A model generated the notes under the pieces. It saw nothing but the letters and a program-made list of their open reading frames with translations, had not been told where the DNA came from and searched no databases. A stretch of DNA of 64,000 nt. Origin: Cantharellus purpuraceus (Eukaryota > Basidiomycota > Agaricomycetes > Cantharellales > Hydnaceae). The translations under genes were made by a program, and so were the position numbers. Location of the stretch: the NCBI GenBank assembly GCA_025174535.1, contig JALBUN010000045.1, positions 2,852,001 through 2,916,000 on the forward strand, given 5' to 3'. Of this stretch, positions 35,301 through 45,186 are shown in pieces (the stretch's first letter is position 1; each line of letters opens with the position of its first letter).

Positions 35301-38300
35301 ACCCAAAGGGCATCCGTTTGAACTGATACAGTCCTCTATGAGTTCTGAATGCAGTTTTTTCTTTGGCACTGTCCGACATTTGCAGCTGTGTGAAACCCGC
35401 TAATGCATCCAAGGTGGATAACCAACGAGATCCAGTGAGTGCCTGCAAAATGGAATCTTGTCTTGGCAAGGGAAATTCATCCGGGACAGCAATCTCATTG
35501 AGTTTCCTATAGTCTATACACATTCTTGGTTTCCCATTACGATAGGCTATAAGTGCTGGAAAACCCCAAGGACTTTTGGATGGTTCAATGACTCCAAGAC
35601 TGAGCCAAGCATCCATTTGCTTGTCAATGACTTCCCTTTTGGCAGGTGAGGCATTATAAGGAGGTAGTGAAATTTCTTTGGCCTCAGGCCTGAGATTGAT
35701 TTCAACTTTTGCATCATAATTGCCAAGTCTGCCATCAAGACCAAATTCGTCTTTATGTGCCAGAACTGTATCTTGGAGAGCCTTCCTATTGGCATCATTG
35801 AGCTCTGGTGAGAAGTCAATTTCATCCAACAGTTGGTTTTCAGGAACATCCTCAGGGGGAATTTCCTGAGCCTTAGGTCCTCCTTGTACCACCTCTCCAT
35901 CTGATTCAAGAGAGGCAACAGTAGGTACCGCACCAGTCTCAAAGTTCTGTTGAGCAAGAGCTTTTATGAGTCTGGCGTGAGAGAGACAAGTCTCTAATTG
36001 AGTCTGGTTCAAATTAGAAGTCCGATCCAGCCAATTGGAAGGATTTCTAGCATGACCCAGAAGTTGTCCTTGATGTATAGTAACTGGTTGTGATGAAAAA
36101 TTGCTAACATGTAGGCACGGGTTATTCCGAGATACAATTGCATCTGAGATGCCATAGAAATCTTCAGGCCCATGATTGGAGTGAAGCACTTTTTCCACAT
36201 AAACTTCATTACTATTCCCAGGGAAATAGATAGAAGCAGGAATTAGAGAAGCAGTTTCAGGAGGAATTGTGACGGGATGTAAGGCCCTAACACTTGAATC
36301 CGAAATGCGTGCTCTAATCCGTTTCCGAGATTTCTTAATACGTCTATGAGCCTTGAACTTTGCAGTTAGAGATGCAAGGTCAGGAAGGGCTCTTATTTTA
36401 AAGGTGTGACCATTCTCATCCAATAAGGGTGAGCTTACTGAGTTCTCAATCTTGGCTTTCCGTCCAGTATTACCAAACATAAGATAGCTATCTGAGCCTT
36501 CTCTTATAAGTGAGATAGAGTACTGATCAGCAAAATCATTCCCAAGAATGACAGGGGTAGTCATGCCTTTGACCACATAAGCTTCAACTTCAATCTGAAC
36601 TGGTCCAGAGTCAGAGTCAAAGTAAATGGGCACCGTAACGTATCCAGAAATTTTGGATGTGCCAGTAACTTGTATCAAGTTAATTTTCTGACCTGTTTTG
36701 ATCTTAGGAGGATTCTCCATAGAGCAAAGAGCTTTCTGAGAGATAAGGGTTATGTCTGAACCAGAATCAGCTACAAGGGTAGTTTGATTCTTTCCATATT
36801 CTCCCAGCCAAACATTAGTAGTGGTTGCAGAAGATCCAAGGAAGGCACAGCCTGCTGGTCTGGACATGAAAAGCTTGAGTTTAATCAAGGAGTTAGGAGC
36901 CCAACTAGTAAGCTTAGAATTCCTTAGGAAAGCAGCTACATGTTTGGAATCTTTCATTAACCTTCTCCTCTCTTGACGAGATTTAGGAGTGAATGTCTCA
37001 GAAAAAGAGTTTTCCAGAGACAAAGGCTCAGAAGATTTTTCTCTATTAGGTATGGATCCCCCCAGTCGGGACATACTTTCCAGCAAGCTCATGGCTGGTT
37101 TAGCAAGTTGACAATGTGCCTCTGTATCCTGAGCAGATTCCTGTTGATCCGATGAAGGTTCTTCAGGGATATTCTCAGTTGCAACATTATTAACATGAGC
37201 ATTGTCTGAACTTAAATCCACTTCTGATTCATGAAGTGATTCAAGGTACATATCCTCATAGGCAAGGTCTGCATTAGCTTCTTCATTAGAAACCGTGTAA
37301 CGTGTATGGGCAGAGCGAGATGCTGAACTGGCATGTTTGCACTCATTATCCCAATGCTTGTTACTGCCACAATGCCTGCAAGGTCTAGCTCCTTTGGATT
37401 CAGGTGTGGAATTTTTAGACACATTAGAATCATCCCGAGGGAATTTTGGAGGATTCAATTTGGATGACCATCCAACCAGATGAGCTCTAGCATCTCTAAA
37501 AGATCTGTTTGAGTCAAACCTAGGTTTGGTTTGATGCAAAGAATTTTCCAAATTTCTAATACGTCTTTCCAGGTTGTCTCCTGAAGAGAAAGGAGCATGT
37601 GACAATGATTCCTCGTGATACTTGATAGCAGTTTGGAATTCCACTGCAGATGAACACCTGTGAGCATCAATGACTGTGTGCCAATATGGTGGAGCACCAT
37701 TCATGATTTCCAATATAAGCTCTGAGTCTGACAGCTTGCTGACCAGTCTCAATAGCTCTGACTTTCTAACGTAATACTCACTAGGAGTCTCATTAGTAAA
37801 GCCAGGCTCTCTGAAAGTAGCACGAGTTGCTCTAGCTTTCTGCCTATCCAACCAGGCTCTGTTCATATAGTATGAACCAATGACTTCTCTGATGGACTTC
37901 CAGTCCTCAGTTGCTTCTTGGCGATATGACAATGGTAAGGAGAAAAACCATCTCTCAGCTCCTTTACGCAACCGCAAAGGGATAATTTGTCCCAATTGCT
38001 TGAAGACCATAGGAGATCGCTGAGCCAAATGATTTACTTTCAATATCCATTGAGCCAAACTGTCAGGGTTTCCATCCCACTCAGGGACTAAGTCCTGACG
38101 CAACTTGTTATCAAAGTAAGCTTCCAGCTTGCTCTGAGTCACTGGAGCGTCTAATCCGAGATTAGGATTTCTCTGATCAAGATCCCCCCAGTCTGGACTA
38201 TGACCGTAACCTCCACCATCACCTCCATCAGGAGGACCTGAGCCTCCATGCCTACCCAGAGGGGGAGGATTACTCCTTCCACTTCTATGTGGCAATGATG

Positions 38301-39858
38301 GTCTAGGCAAAAATGGATTAGGTGTATGAGGGGGACCAGATGATCCGTCATCATCAGGAGGTTCTCCTCCAGGAGGTGGAGCACCTCCTCCAGAAGCTCC
38401 ATAAGTTCCGTGAGGAACCCTAATGGATTCTGGAATGCCTAAAGTACCCCTGCTCTGAACTTGAGGAGGAGTATAGAACATTTCTTCCAAACCTGCAGAT
38501 CCCGTAAGTTTACTAGGATCCTGATGGTAAGGAGAATTGAAAAGAGTAGAGGGTCTGGGACCACGGTTGTAAACCGCAGACTGTCTCTGTCTAATCCGTT
38601 CATGATCAACTGGAAATTTTTCTCCTTGATCCAATCTGGAAATCAAAGGAGCTTCCTTAACAGTATAGGCAACAGTTGACTGCTGAGCATCCCTGACAGG
38701 CATAGCTGCAAGAGTGGGAAGATCATGTCCAAGGACAGGATTCACCGATGCATTAATGACTTTAGCTTCATAAAAACTAGTATCCGCAGCAACCTTTCTC
38801 TGCAAAGCAGCTTGGGCAGCAGCGAAGCGAATTTTGAAACCATTAATGTCAGAAGACATCTCAGAAATGTCTGGGAGAGCAGGAGACAGAAAGTCATCCT
38901 TTACTGGTTTCCAAGAACCCTTGTACTTGGATACAGCATCCCAATAAAATGCCAAAAAGTTTTCTACATCTTCACGTAGTGTAACACAAAGCACTTCCAG
39001 GTCTTTGGAACTCCAAAGGGAGTCACTAGGCCATTCCGAAGGCAATGTAGGGACAGTAGGAGGAGGAAGTTTCATCTGCTGCAGAACACTTTCTCTCTCA
39101 TTTGCAATATGATTAAGAGTGTCTAACAGTTGCTTATACTTCCATGGATCAAGATAATACCCCGTACTACCATGCTGACTAACTCGTCCAGGATGTCCGA
39201 GCAGTACCACATTGAGTAACGCTAATTCTTTCCTGAAGAGTCCAGTAGCAAGGCGATTCAGAGCTCTAGTACCTGGTGCTTCCGCACGATTAAAGCTCAT
39301 CTCTGCAATGCTAAGGAGTGAATCTCTTCTGGAAGAGAGTAGGGGATCAAGTCTGACCTCTCTCCGTACTCTTGCTGCACTGAAGCTTTTCAAAGGCTTA
39401 CCAGGCACTACGAAGACATTTTGTAATGGTCCTGTGATCAGGGGTCCATCAAAAGTCCAATTGGTAAGTGCATGGTTAGTCTGATCAACTTCCACAGCAA
39501 AAGAGGCATCAGCAGCACTAATCTCTTCATCCGTAGTAAATGTCTGGTCAAGATCATTCACAGGAGTGAGTGGGGATCTAGTGTGCAAGAAGCCAGGAGT
39601 GATAGGGGCAATAGGTCGCTCTGGTTGAGCAGCCAAAGGAGTAGACGGGTCGTCCTCGAGTTGTTGTTGTTGTCGAATTGTTGAAGTAGACATGTTGCTC
39701 AGCTTGAATGAGGTCAACTTGTCACGAGGTCGATACGATTCGAAACGAGTTTGTATATGAGTTGGTGTTGGATAAGGGTTTAGATAAAGAGGAGAGTTAG
39801 GATTAGAGGAGGAGGGCAGACGAGTGTGACTATAGAACTTGTCTTCTGGAAATTCCAA
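32395..39858 (-). CDS. Gag-pol polyprotein of element 2
   Basis: One 2487-codon frame encoding the whole retrotransposon machinery. The ATG at 39693 (MSTSTIRQQQQ) is an alternative start. In order: a capsid-like retrotrans-gag domain (about residues 590-760); a CCHC knuckle CRHCGSNKHWDNEC (about 825-840); aspartic protease with ADSGSD (about 1030) and VILGNDFAD; reverse transcriptase with MCIDYRKLNE and the catalytic LVYIDDIVIYS (about 1544); RNase H starting YRVYSDACDVG (about 1696); integrase with the H-x-H/CDIC zinc region (about 2040-2070) and a DDE core at about 2098, 2158 and 2193 (TMDFIM, ISDRDPRWTS, HPQADGQTE); and a C-terminal chromodomain ending DLLRDWDRR. Gag and pol are fused in one frame with no frameshift site needed. 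Confidence 0.95.
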   Translation of the reverse strand: MEFPEDKFYSHTRLPSSSNPNSPLYLNPYPTPTHIQTRFESYRPRDKLTSFKLSNMSTSTIRQQQQLEDDPSTPLAAQPERPIAPITPGFLHTRSPLTPVNDLDQTFTTDEEISAADASFAVEVDQTNHALTNWTFDGPLITGPLQNVFVVPGKPLKSFSAARVRREVRLDPLLSSRRDSLLSIAEMSFNRAEAPGTRALNRLATGLFRKELALLNVVLLGHPGRVSQHGSTGYYLDPWKYKQLLDTLNHIANERESVLQQMKLPPPTVPTLPSEWPSDSLWSSKDLEVLCVTLREDVENFLAFYWDAVSKYKGSWKPVKDDFLSPALPDISEMSSDINGFKIRFAAAQAALQRKVAADTSFYEAKVINASVNPVLGHDLPTLAAMPVRDAQQSTVAYTVKEAPLISRLDQGEKFPVDHERIRQRQSAVYNRGPRPSTLFNSPYHQDPSKLTGSAGLEEMFYTPPQVQSRGTLGIPESIRVPHGTYGASGGGAPPPGGEPPDDDGSSGPPHTPNPFLPRPSLPHRSGRSNPPPLGRHGGSGPPDGGDGGGYGHSPDWGDLDQRNPNLGLDAPVTQSKLEAYFDNKLRQDLVPEWDGNPDSLAQWILKVNHLAQRSPMVFKQLGQIIPLRLRKGAERWFFSLPLSYRQEATEDWKSIREVIGSYYMNRAWLDRQKARATRATFREPGFTNETPSEYYVRKSELLRLVSKLSDSELILEIMNGAPPYWHTVIDAHRCSSAVEFQTAIKYHEESLSHAPFSSGDNLERRIRNLENSLHQTKPRFDSNRSFRDARAHLVGWSSKLNPPKFPRDDSNVSKNSTPESKGARPCRHCGSNKHWDNECKHASSASRSAHTRYTVSNEEANADLAYEDMYLESLHESEVDLSSDNAHVNNVATENIPEEPSSDQQESAQDTEAHCQLAKPAMSLLESMSRLGGSIPNREKSSEPLSLENSFSETFTPKSRQERRRLMKDSKHVAAFLRNSKLTSWAPNSLIKLKLFMSRPAGCAFLGSSATTTNVWLGEYGKNQTTLVADSGSDITLISQKALCSMENPPKIKTGQKINLIQVTGTSKISGYVTVPIYFDSDSGPVQIEVEAYVVKGMTTPVILGNDFADQYSISLIREGSDSYLMFGNTGRKAKIENSVSSPLLDENGHTFKIRALPDLASLTAKFKAHRRIKKSRKRIRARISDSSVRALHPVTIPPETASLIPASIYFPGNSNEVYVEKVLHSNHGPEDFYGISDAIVSRNNPCLHVSNFSSQPVTIHQGQLLGHARNPSNWLDRTSNLNQTQLETCLSHARLIKALAQQNFETGAVPTVASLESDGEVVQGGPKAQEIPPEDVPENQLLDEIDFSPELNDANRKALQDTVLAHKDEFGLDGRLGNYDAKVEINLRPEAKEISLPPYNASPAKREVIDKQMDAWLSLGVIEPSKSPWGFPALIAYRNGKPRMCIDYRKLNEIAVPDEFPLPRQDSILQALTGSRWLSTLDALAGFTQLQMSDSAKEKTAFRTHRGLYQFKRMPFGYRNGPAVFQRVMQGVLAPFLWVFALVYIDDIVIYSKTFKEHLDHLDKVFGAIEKSGITLSPAKCHLAYQSLLLLGQKVSRLGLSTHKEKIDAILELAEPKNVHDLQIFLGMVVYFSSYIPFYAWIVAPLFELLKKNSTWEWGNTQQEAFDLAKNALVSAPVRAYAIPGLGYRVYSDACDVGIAAILQQIQPLKIRDLKGTKGYEKLKSAYDKGLPVPQLVIPVLKDETLPKPGTWDKDFENTTVSVERVIAYWSRTLKPAERNYSPTEREALALRDGLIKFQPYIEGEKVVAITDHAALIWSRTYQNVNRRLLTWGTVFAAYPELKIVHRAGRVHSNVDPISRLRRNVPYQDGPSSDDSIPTILDSEQDPLVDFYSDISPHFEARTLMLMAAYEEENQRIPLNVHASSIQVNTSLEEDFTIPYVTAKGYNLVSSLAQEEIQKIVDAYAKDPYFKRVRSELRQESNWISPKHPLFFENEDGLLYFEDWNGNYRLCVPKAEQSNLLSEIHDEITEGAHAGYHKTYNKLASTFYWPRMSRDVKKFVVSCDICQKAKPRRHAPIGLLQPIPIPENPFEVITMDFIMELPESNGYDSILVIVDKLTKFGIFVPTQSTINEEGTARILFEHVLSKYGIPKQIISDRDPRWTSTFWKEICKQINTRRALTTAYHPQADGQTEVLNQTLETALRSYVSPTRDNWAALLSPFALSYNNLPHSATGFAPAFLLYGYHPRTPSSYIHSSTHGVHRPSSPPAPRPVGSVDHVDLIKSPANEVESTKAMDFLSELATYRSQAREALQFAQVAQQKNFNTGRLAQEFDVGDRVLINPHSLSLLHAQKGLGKKLQMKYDGPFDIIQKLGPATYRLRMPASYGLHPVLNIAHLELYSSSPPSFGSRPLRSLERADFTQLPEFEVESIIGERWRKARNGRRVQELLTRFIGYDSSYDEWLPRKNLRNAPDLLRDWDRRDRGISRH

Positions 39859-39970
39859 ATCGGTTTGTTCCAGATTACGAGAAACTATATTGAGTAAAGA
39901 CTTAGTGATAGAAGGTCGGGTTATATCTGCAATGGTGCTTAGAATCTACACTCTAGACACTGCTTAAGCA

Positions 39971-39989
39971 ATTCCCAGAGCGTCCACCA
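39971..39989 (-). other. Probable tRNA primer-binding site of element 2
   Basis: Two bases inside the 5' LTR, the minus strand reads TGGTGGACGCTCTGGGAAT. The plus strand correspondingly ends in ..CCACCA, like a tRNA 3' end. The matching tRNA was not identified. Confidence 0.55.
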
Positions 39990-39991
39990 AA

Positions 39992-41423
39992 TGTTTTGGA
40001 ACCCATAAAATTATGGTGTTAGGGCAAACTCTAAATCACCACAATTCCGTGAATGAACAGCTGAGAAGAATATCAAACCCTGCTGCAGCACAACTCCAGA
40101 AACGATTTAACGTTTGTACTTTGGTTACAATCCTTTGTATTGGTCAATGCAGACTATACGCAGAAAGGTAATACGTTTCTTAGCAGCAAGAAATGAATAA
40201 GACTTCCAGAGTCTAGAGTTCACGGACGCTTAGGGGTCCAGATATTCCAAAAAGAGGGGAATGCACTTAGAGGCTAAAGGAAGTAGGTGGATGAATCCAA
40301 CCGTCCAACCAGTGGCACTCAGAAGCGGGTAACAGCGATGTGTGAAGTAGTCTAGCAACTGCTTCACACAAGTTCAAGCTTCTAATGCTCTGCAAAGGCA
40401 GTACACACTAGTAACTTAAACAAGAGCACTAATGGCAGGACTATCGACAGACAATCTCACCCTGTAGATTCGTAGTCACGTGAGGCAGATACTACACTCA
40501 CGCCCAAAGCAGGAATATCACTACCTTGAGTGCAATCAAGTACAGTTACACAACTGTAAAAGATCCTTGAACTGGTAATCAACAGTTACTGAGATAGAGG
40601 ATGACACTGTATGTCACTCTAGTCACACTGGTGTGCAGAAGATGGGTAGAATATGATGATATGTTATTCTTTCAGAGGCAGAATGGCCTCCTTATATATT
40701 GTATTTACAGGGGCTGACTAATGGTTCTGGAATATTCTACCTATTAATAGATGGAAACTACTGGAAGGTTGTGGAAGGTGGAAGAAAGGGGTAGAATATT
40801 CCAAGCCAATCACAGGATCTGATCACAGCACTAACACTGATCAGGAGCTGAATAATGGTTCTGGAAAGTTCTATCTAATAATAGAAGGAAACAGCTAGAA
40901 TGTTATGGAAAGGGGTAGAATATTCCAAGGCAATCACCTGATTTGATCACCCATCAGCTGATCTGATCCCTGAGCTAGGCACTGATCAGGCAAAAAGAAG
41001 GGTGTCCACCCTGTTTTCTGCACTGGTTTGCACAGCCATGGATAGCCACATGTCATGTGATGATCTCCACGGAAAATAGTGCCCTGAGAGGCTGTGGTTG
41101 TTAAGTTACAGAATATTTATTGATCAGAGACATCTGAGCTTGAATTCAGGCCAAATGCCTGGTCCAAAAGGGGAGAGCCGGCTGCGCGAAGGTTTGTGGG
41201 CGCCTATGGGTCCACAACTGTAGCACAGCAGAAATAAATGATTCTGAGCTGAGTTCTGCATGGAATATTCCCGAAAAAATATGGAAAAATAGAGAATATT
41301 TGAATAAGTCCATTCCAGGTACAAGCATCAAATATATGCTGATATTTAGGAATGGAAAAGCAAAGAATAGCACATTGGTGCTGCATAAATGGAATTTGAT
41401 AGGGAAAAGGTGGTTCCCATACA
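39992..41423 (-). repeat. 5' LTR of element 2
   Basis: 1432 bp, nearly identical to 29707-31137, followed by the target duplication gttgc at 41424-41428. It should contain the element promoter for minus-strand transcription; a possible TATA element (atatataa on the coding strand) lies near 40693-40700. Confidence 0.95.
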
Positions 41424-41428
41424 GTTGC

Positions 41429-44115
41429 GCGCAGGCTTATAGGATCTATTCCTTAAGCGAACTGACAGCGGATGTCGGAGCGGAGTTGGTCGATGTCCAT
41501 AATGGTGACAGCTCGGAGAGTGGGAGTCATGAGGGTGGATGCTCATAGGGACGATGCCAGCTGCTCGTTAGTAAACACAGGACGAAAGTTGTGGGGGTTT
41601 ACAGTGGCATAGTCGCTATTCCCCTCTTTAGGGTAGACGTCCCATCGTCTAGTTAACGTATCGGGCTTTGCTCTGAGTTGACCAGGACAGAAACGGATAA
41701 TGAGATTGAACTGAGATAGGTATTCGGACCATCGGACCTGTCTCTGGGTGAGCAGTTTCGTTGTGGAGAAGTATTCCAAGTTCTTGTGGTCCATTATGAC
41801 GTCCACCGGATCGGAGGGACCCTCAAGGTAGTGTCTCCATATCCGGAAGGCTTCATATATGGCAAGCAGCTCTTTGTCATGGACATCATAGTTCAGTTCA
41901 GGGGGCGTAAATGTATGCAAGTGAAAAGCGATTGGGTGGACTTGTCCGTCGTCCGGGGAGATGATGGACAGGATCGCAGCAAGTGCATAATCGGAGGCGT
42001 CAGTCTCTAATAGGATGGGAACGTCTGGAACCCAATGAGTCAGTATTGGAGCAGAAGTAAAGGCCTTTTTCAAGGTCTCAAAGCTCTGTCTACATTCGTC
42101 AGTGAAATTCCATTGGATACCCTTCCTAGTGAGTTGGGTGAGCGGAACAGTGATATCGGAGTAGCCGTGAATAAAGCGGCGGTAGAAGTTGGCGAACCCG
42201 AGGAAGGACAGTACGTCCTTGACTTTCCAGGGTTCTGGCCATTCCTGTATGGCTTTGATTTTGTCATCGGCCATTGTCAATCCTGCTGGGGAGAGGATAT
42301 AGCCTAGGTATTCGACCGAGTCAGAGTGGAATTCGCATTTGTCAGCGTGGGCAAAGAGTCCATGTTTTTGGAGACATCAGAGTACCTCTCAGACATGTGT
42401 CTGATGTTCTTCTTCGTTGTCTGAATATACCAGAATGTCGTCTAAGTAAACAAGGAGGGTCACATCGAGGAGGTTGGCGAAGGTATCATTCATGAACCTC
42501 TGGAAGGCGGCCGGAGCATTGGTTAGTCCGAAGGGCATGACGCACCACTCGAAAGATCCATATCGTGTGCGGAAGGTCGTTTTCCATTCATCACCTTCTC
42601 AGATACGGACTAGATGGTAGGCGTGTCAGAGATCTATTTTAGAGTAGATCTTAGCCTTTCGAGGACTCTCGAGTAGGTCCGTAGTGCAGGGTATCGGGTA
42701 TCGGTCTTTCTTGGTGATCTTGTTGAGTCCACGGAAGTCGACGCATAGACAGAGTGATCCGTCCTTTTTGCGGACAAATAGGACTGGAGCTCCATGAGGA
42801 GATAGGGATGGGTGGATGAAGCCCGTGGCCAAGTTCTCATCTATGAATGTTTGGAGAGCCAGTAGCTCTTTTTGTGATAGCGAGTAGATAGGGCCAAGCG
42901 GAGGGGTGGAGTTGTCATCCAGTTCGATCTTGAGATCATATGGTCGGTGTTCCGCTAGGGAGTCAGCTTTAGACTTGCTGAACACATCGGCAAGCTCATG
43001 ATACTCCTTGGGAACCATAGAGAGGTCCGGTGGAGTTGATCGGGTGGAACAAGCAGTGAGGAATATTGGATCGGAGAGGTAGACCTGGAATGTGTGAGAA
43101 CCATTCAGTTTGCTTAGTCTGGCGAAGACCATAGCGTCCACCATTGATATAAACGGAGGGGTAGACGGAGTATCTATCGGAGCGGAGTCAGTGGAGGGGG
43201 AAGATAATTTTGCACCTAAAGTTGCTGGTGACGTCGGGGATGACACAGCCTGTGCTGGAGAACGGAATGTGATATGGCCCAATGCCCAGTCAATCAACAG
43301 ATTGTAGCAGGTGAGCCAGTTATGTCCGAGAACCACAGAACAGCTGGAGTCAAGCAGAGTAACATAGAATGTAAGGGTCTGGATTTCTCCGACAGAAAAA
43401 CGGATAGACAAATCTATAGCTTGTGAAATAACAGCATTAGTAGTGCTGTCAAATAATCGGAGTGGTATTGGAGTTATGGTGTATGTATGGAGTTTATGTA
43501 AATCGGAAAAAGAGGAATTGAGGAAACAGTGAGTAGAACCGGAGTCAATTAATGCTTGAATAGCGGTATCGGGGATGGAGTTGGAGTGGACGAGGAGGGT
43601 AAGGGAGTTGGAGTGGACGAGGAGGGTAAGGGAGTTGGAGTGGACGAGGAGGGTAAGGGAGTTGGAGTGGACGAGGAGGGTAAGGGAGTTGGAGTGGACG
43701 AGGAGGGTAAGGGAGTTGGAGTGGACGAGGAGGGTAAGGGAGTTGGAGTGGGACGAGGAGGGTAAGGGAGTTGGAGTGGGACGAGGAGGGTAAGGGAGTT
43801 GGAGTGGGACGAGGAGGGTAAGGGAGTTGGAGTGGACGAGGAGGGTAAGGGAGTTGGAGTGGACGAGGAGGGTAAGGGAGTTGGAGTGGACGAGGAGGGT
43901 AAGGGAGTTGGAGTGGACGAGGAGGGTAAGGGAGTTGGAGTGGACGAGGAGGGTAAGGGAGTCGGAGTGGACAAGGAGGGTAAGGGAGTCGGAGTGGACA
44001 AGGAGGGTAAGGGAGTCGGAGTGGGAAAGAGTGGATGCGTTCAGGCGGACCTCGTTTGTCATACGGGGAGTACCAATGCAGCCCTCAGCCCGTATGGAGG
44101 CTATAGGACTGCTTA
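41429..44115 (-). pseudogene. Element 1 protease, reverse transcriptase and RNase H (5' part of pol)
   Basis: In coding order: a 9-residue tandem-repeat region, aspartic protease (ALIDSGSTHCF and VVLGHNWL), reverse transcriptase (PHGAPVLFVRKKDGSLCLCVD, then [10 protein letters not shown] near 42440), and RNase H (LLETDASDYALAAIL and the stretch ending KPDTLTRRWDVYPK). Between 42250 and 42630 several TGA stops occur at positions where Arg is usual, for instance just after KIYSKIDL. After NEQLASSL the frame is broken near 41543. The 3' side ends at the inserted block. Confidence 0.88.
43575..44035. repeat. 27-bp minisatellite in element 1
   Basis: About 16 full units plus a partial one of a 27-bp repeat reading ggagttggagtggacgagg then agggtaag. 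Three consecutive units (about 43740-43823) are 28 bp because of an extra G (gtgggacgag). On the minus strand it encodes a 9-residue repeat (SNSLTLLVH) just before the protease. Confidence 0.95.
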
Positions 44116-45186
44116 CTATTTTTTTTGGTCCGTCGTGGCGTTGGCGGCATGGCCCTTTGCCTTTGCTGCGGACGAGGTTGCCTTGTTGCAATCCTTGGCT
44201 TGGTGGCCAGGCTTTCCACAGAACAGACAGAGGTTGTTGTCCATGCGGCGCTGGCGTTCCTGCTGGGTAAGTTTCCCGTCCTTTCCCAGCTTGGTGGAGA
44301 GGTCCGGAGTACTCTTGCGAGCTCCGGAGTTATTGCTGGTACCGGAGTTGTTCTGACCGGAACCGGAAGCGGCAGCATTACCAGTGTTTGACTTCTGGCC
44401 TGAATTGGCGGTGGCCCGCTTATCGGACCCCTTGTTGGATTTTGGGGTCTTGTCCGATGATTTGTCTGATTTGTTGTTAGTCGAATTTTTGCGGGAGACC
44501 TTGGATTGACGTTCCCAATAACGGGCGTCGATAGATTGGGCGAGCTTGCGAAGGGTAGCCAAAGTATCTGGCTTACCGACGCGTGATATCTCGTCCTTGA
44601 TGCGGGATGGGAGTCCAACGTAAAATTGATGTCAGAGTGTGGTGTCGCCCCATTGGACTTTCGGAGCTAGCTGCTGGAAACTCACAATGTATTTTGCGAT
44701 CTTGTGATTTTCCTTCATCTGAAGTTGATCAAGTTCATTCTTGGCATCGGCATCGGGGTTGTACGGACCGAAATTGGTCCGTAGTTCGGAGATGAAGTCG
44801 GAGTAGTCCTCTGACCATATCGGGTCATCGGAGTCATCCATGAGTGCTGGTTCGAAGTAGTCAAGTGCAGTGCCCTTGAGATAGGACATGGCGAAGGTGA
44901 CCTTTGCCCGATCGGATGTGAATGCATCGGGGCAGTTGCGGAAATTCAACCGGCATTGCACCAAGAATGGCTGGAGCTTGCGCAGATCGGAGCCATCGAA
45001 TGGGTTGGGTTCTCGGACCTTGGTCCGGGACTTAGGGGCTTGTGGGTTACGGATGCTGCTAGCAAGCAGGGAGATGGCTTGTGCCAGATTTGGAGAGGGC
45101 GGGGTGTCGTCTTCTTCATTGACGGCCTCTATGTGGTCCGTTGGTTCTTCGACGACCTCAGGGATGGTGTCGATGCTGGGGGCGGG
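44116..45186 (-). pseudogene. Element 1 gag with CCHC zinc knuckle
   Basis: The coding strand runs from the solo LTR border (45186) through a retrotrans-gag domain (FNLYL-like core, for example SYLKGTALDYFEPALMDDSD, then KNELDQLQMKENHKIAKYIV) to a basic region and the zinc knuckle CLFCGKPGHQAKDC near 44230, ending at a stop near 44116. A TGA at about 44630 interrupts after QWGDTTL, where related elements usually have Arg. The solo LTR separates this coding part from the leader and 5' LTR. Confidence 0.85.

Larger units (their letters stand above)
29707..41423 (-). mobile_element. Complete young Ty3/Gypsy element 2 (family 2, chromodomain type)
   Basis: About 11.7 kb, flanked by the 5-bp duplication gttgc. 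The LTRs (29707-31137 and 39992-41423) are nearly identical; by eye they differ at the cccgc/cccat site near one end and by one A in an A-run. In coding order on the minus strand: 5' LTR (right), primer-binding-like site, one 2487-codon gag-pol frame, a second ORF of 307 codons, purine tract, 3' LTR (left). No stop or frameshift interrupts gag-pol, so it may be functional or only recently inserted. Confidence 0.95.

Noticed and set aside
39971..39989. A complete tRNA gene at the primer-binding site
   Set aside because: Only the 3'-end-like 19 bases are present; no cloverleaf is visible around them.
43549..44356. Several long frames on both strands made of 9-residue repeats
   Set aside because: They are by-products of the 27-bp minisatellite, which is open in most frames.
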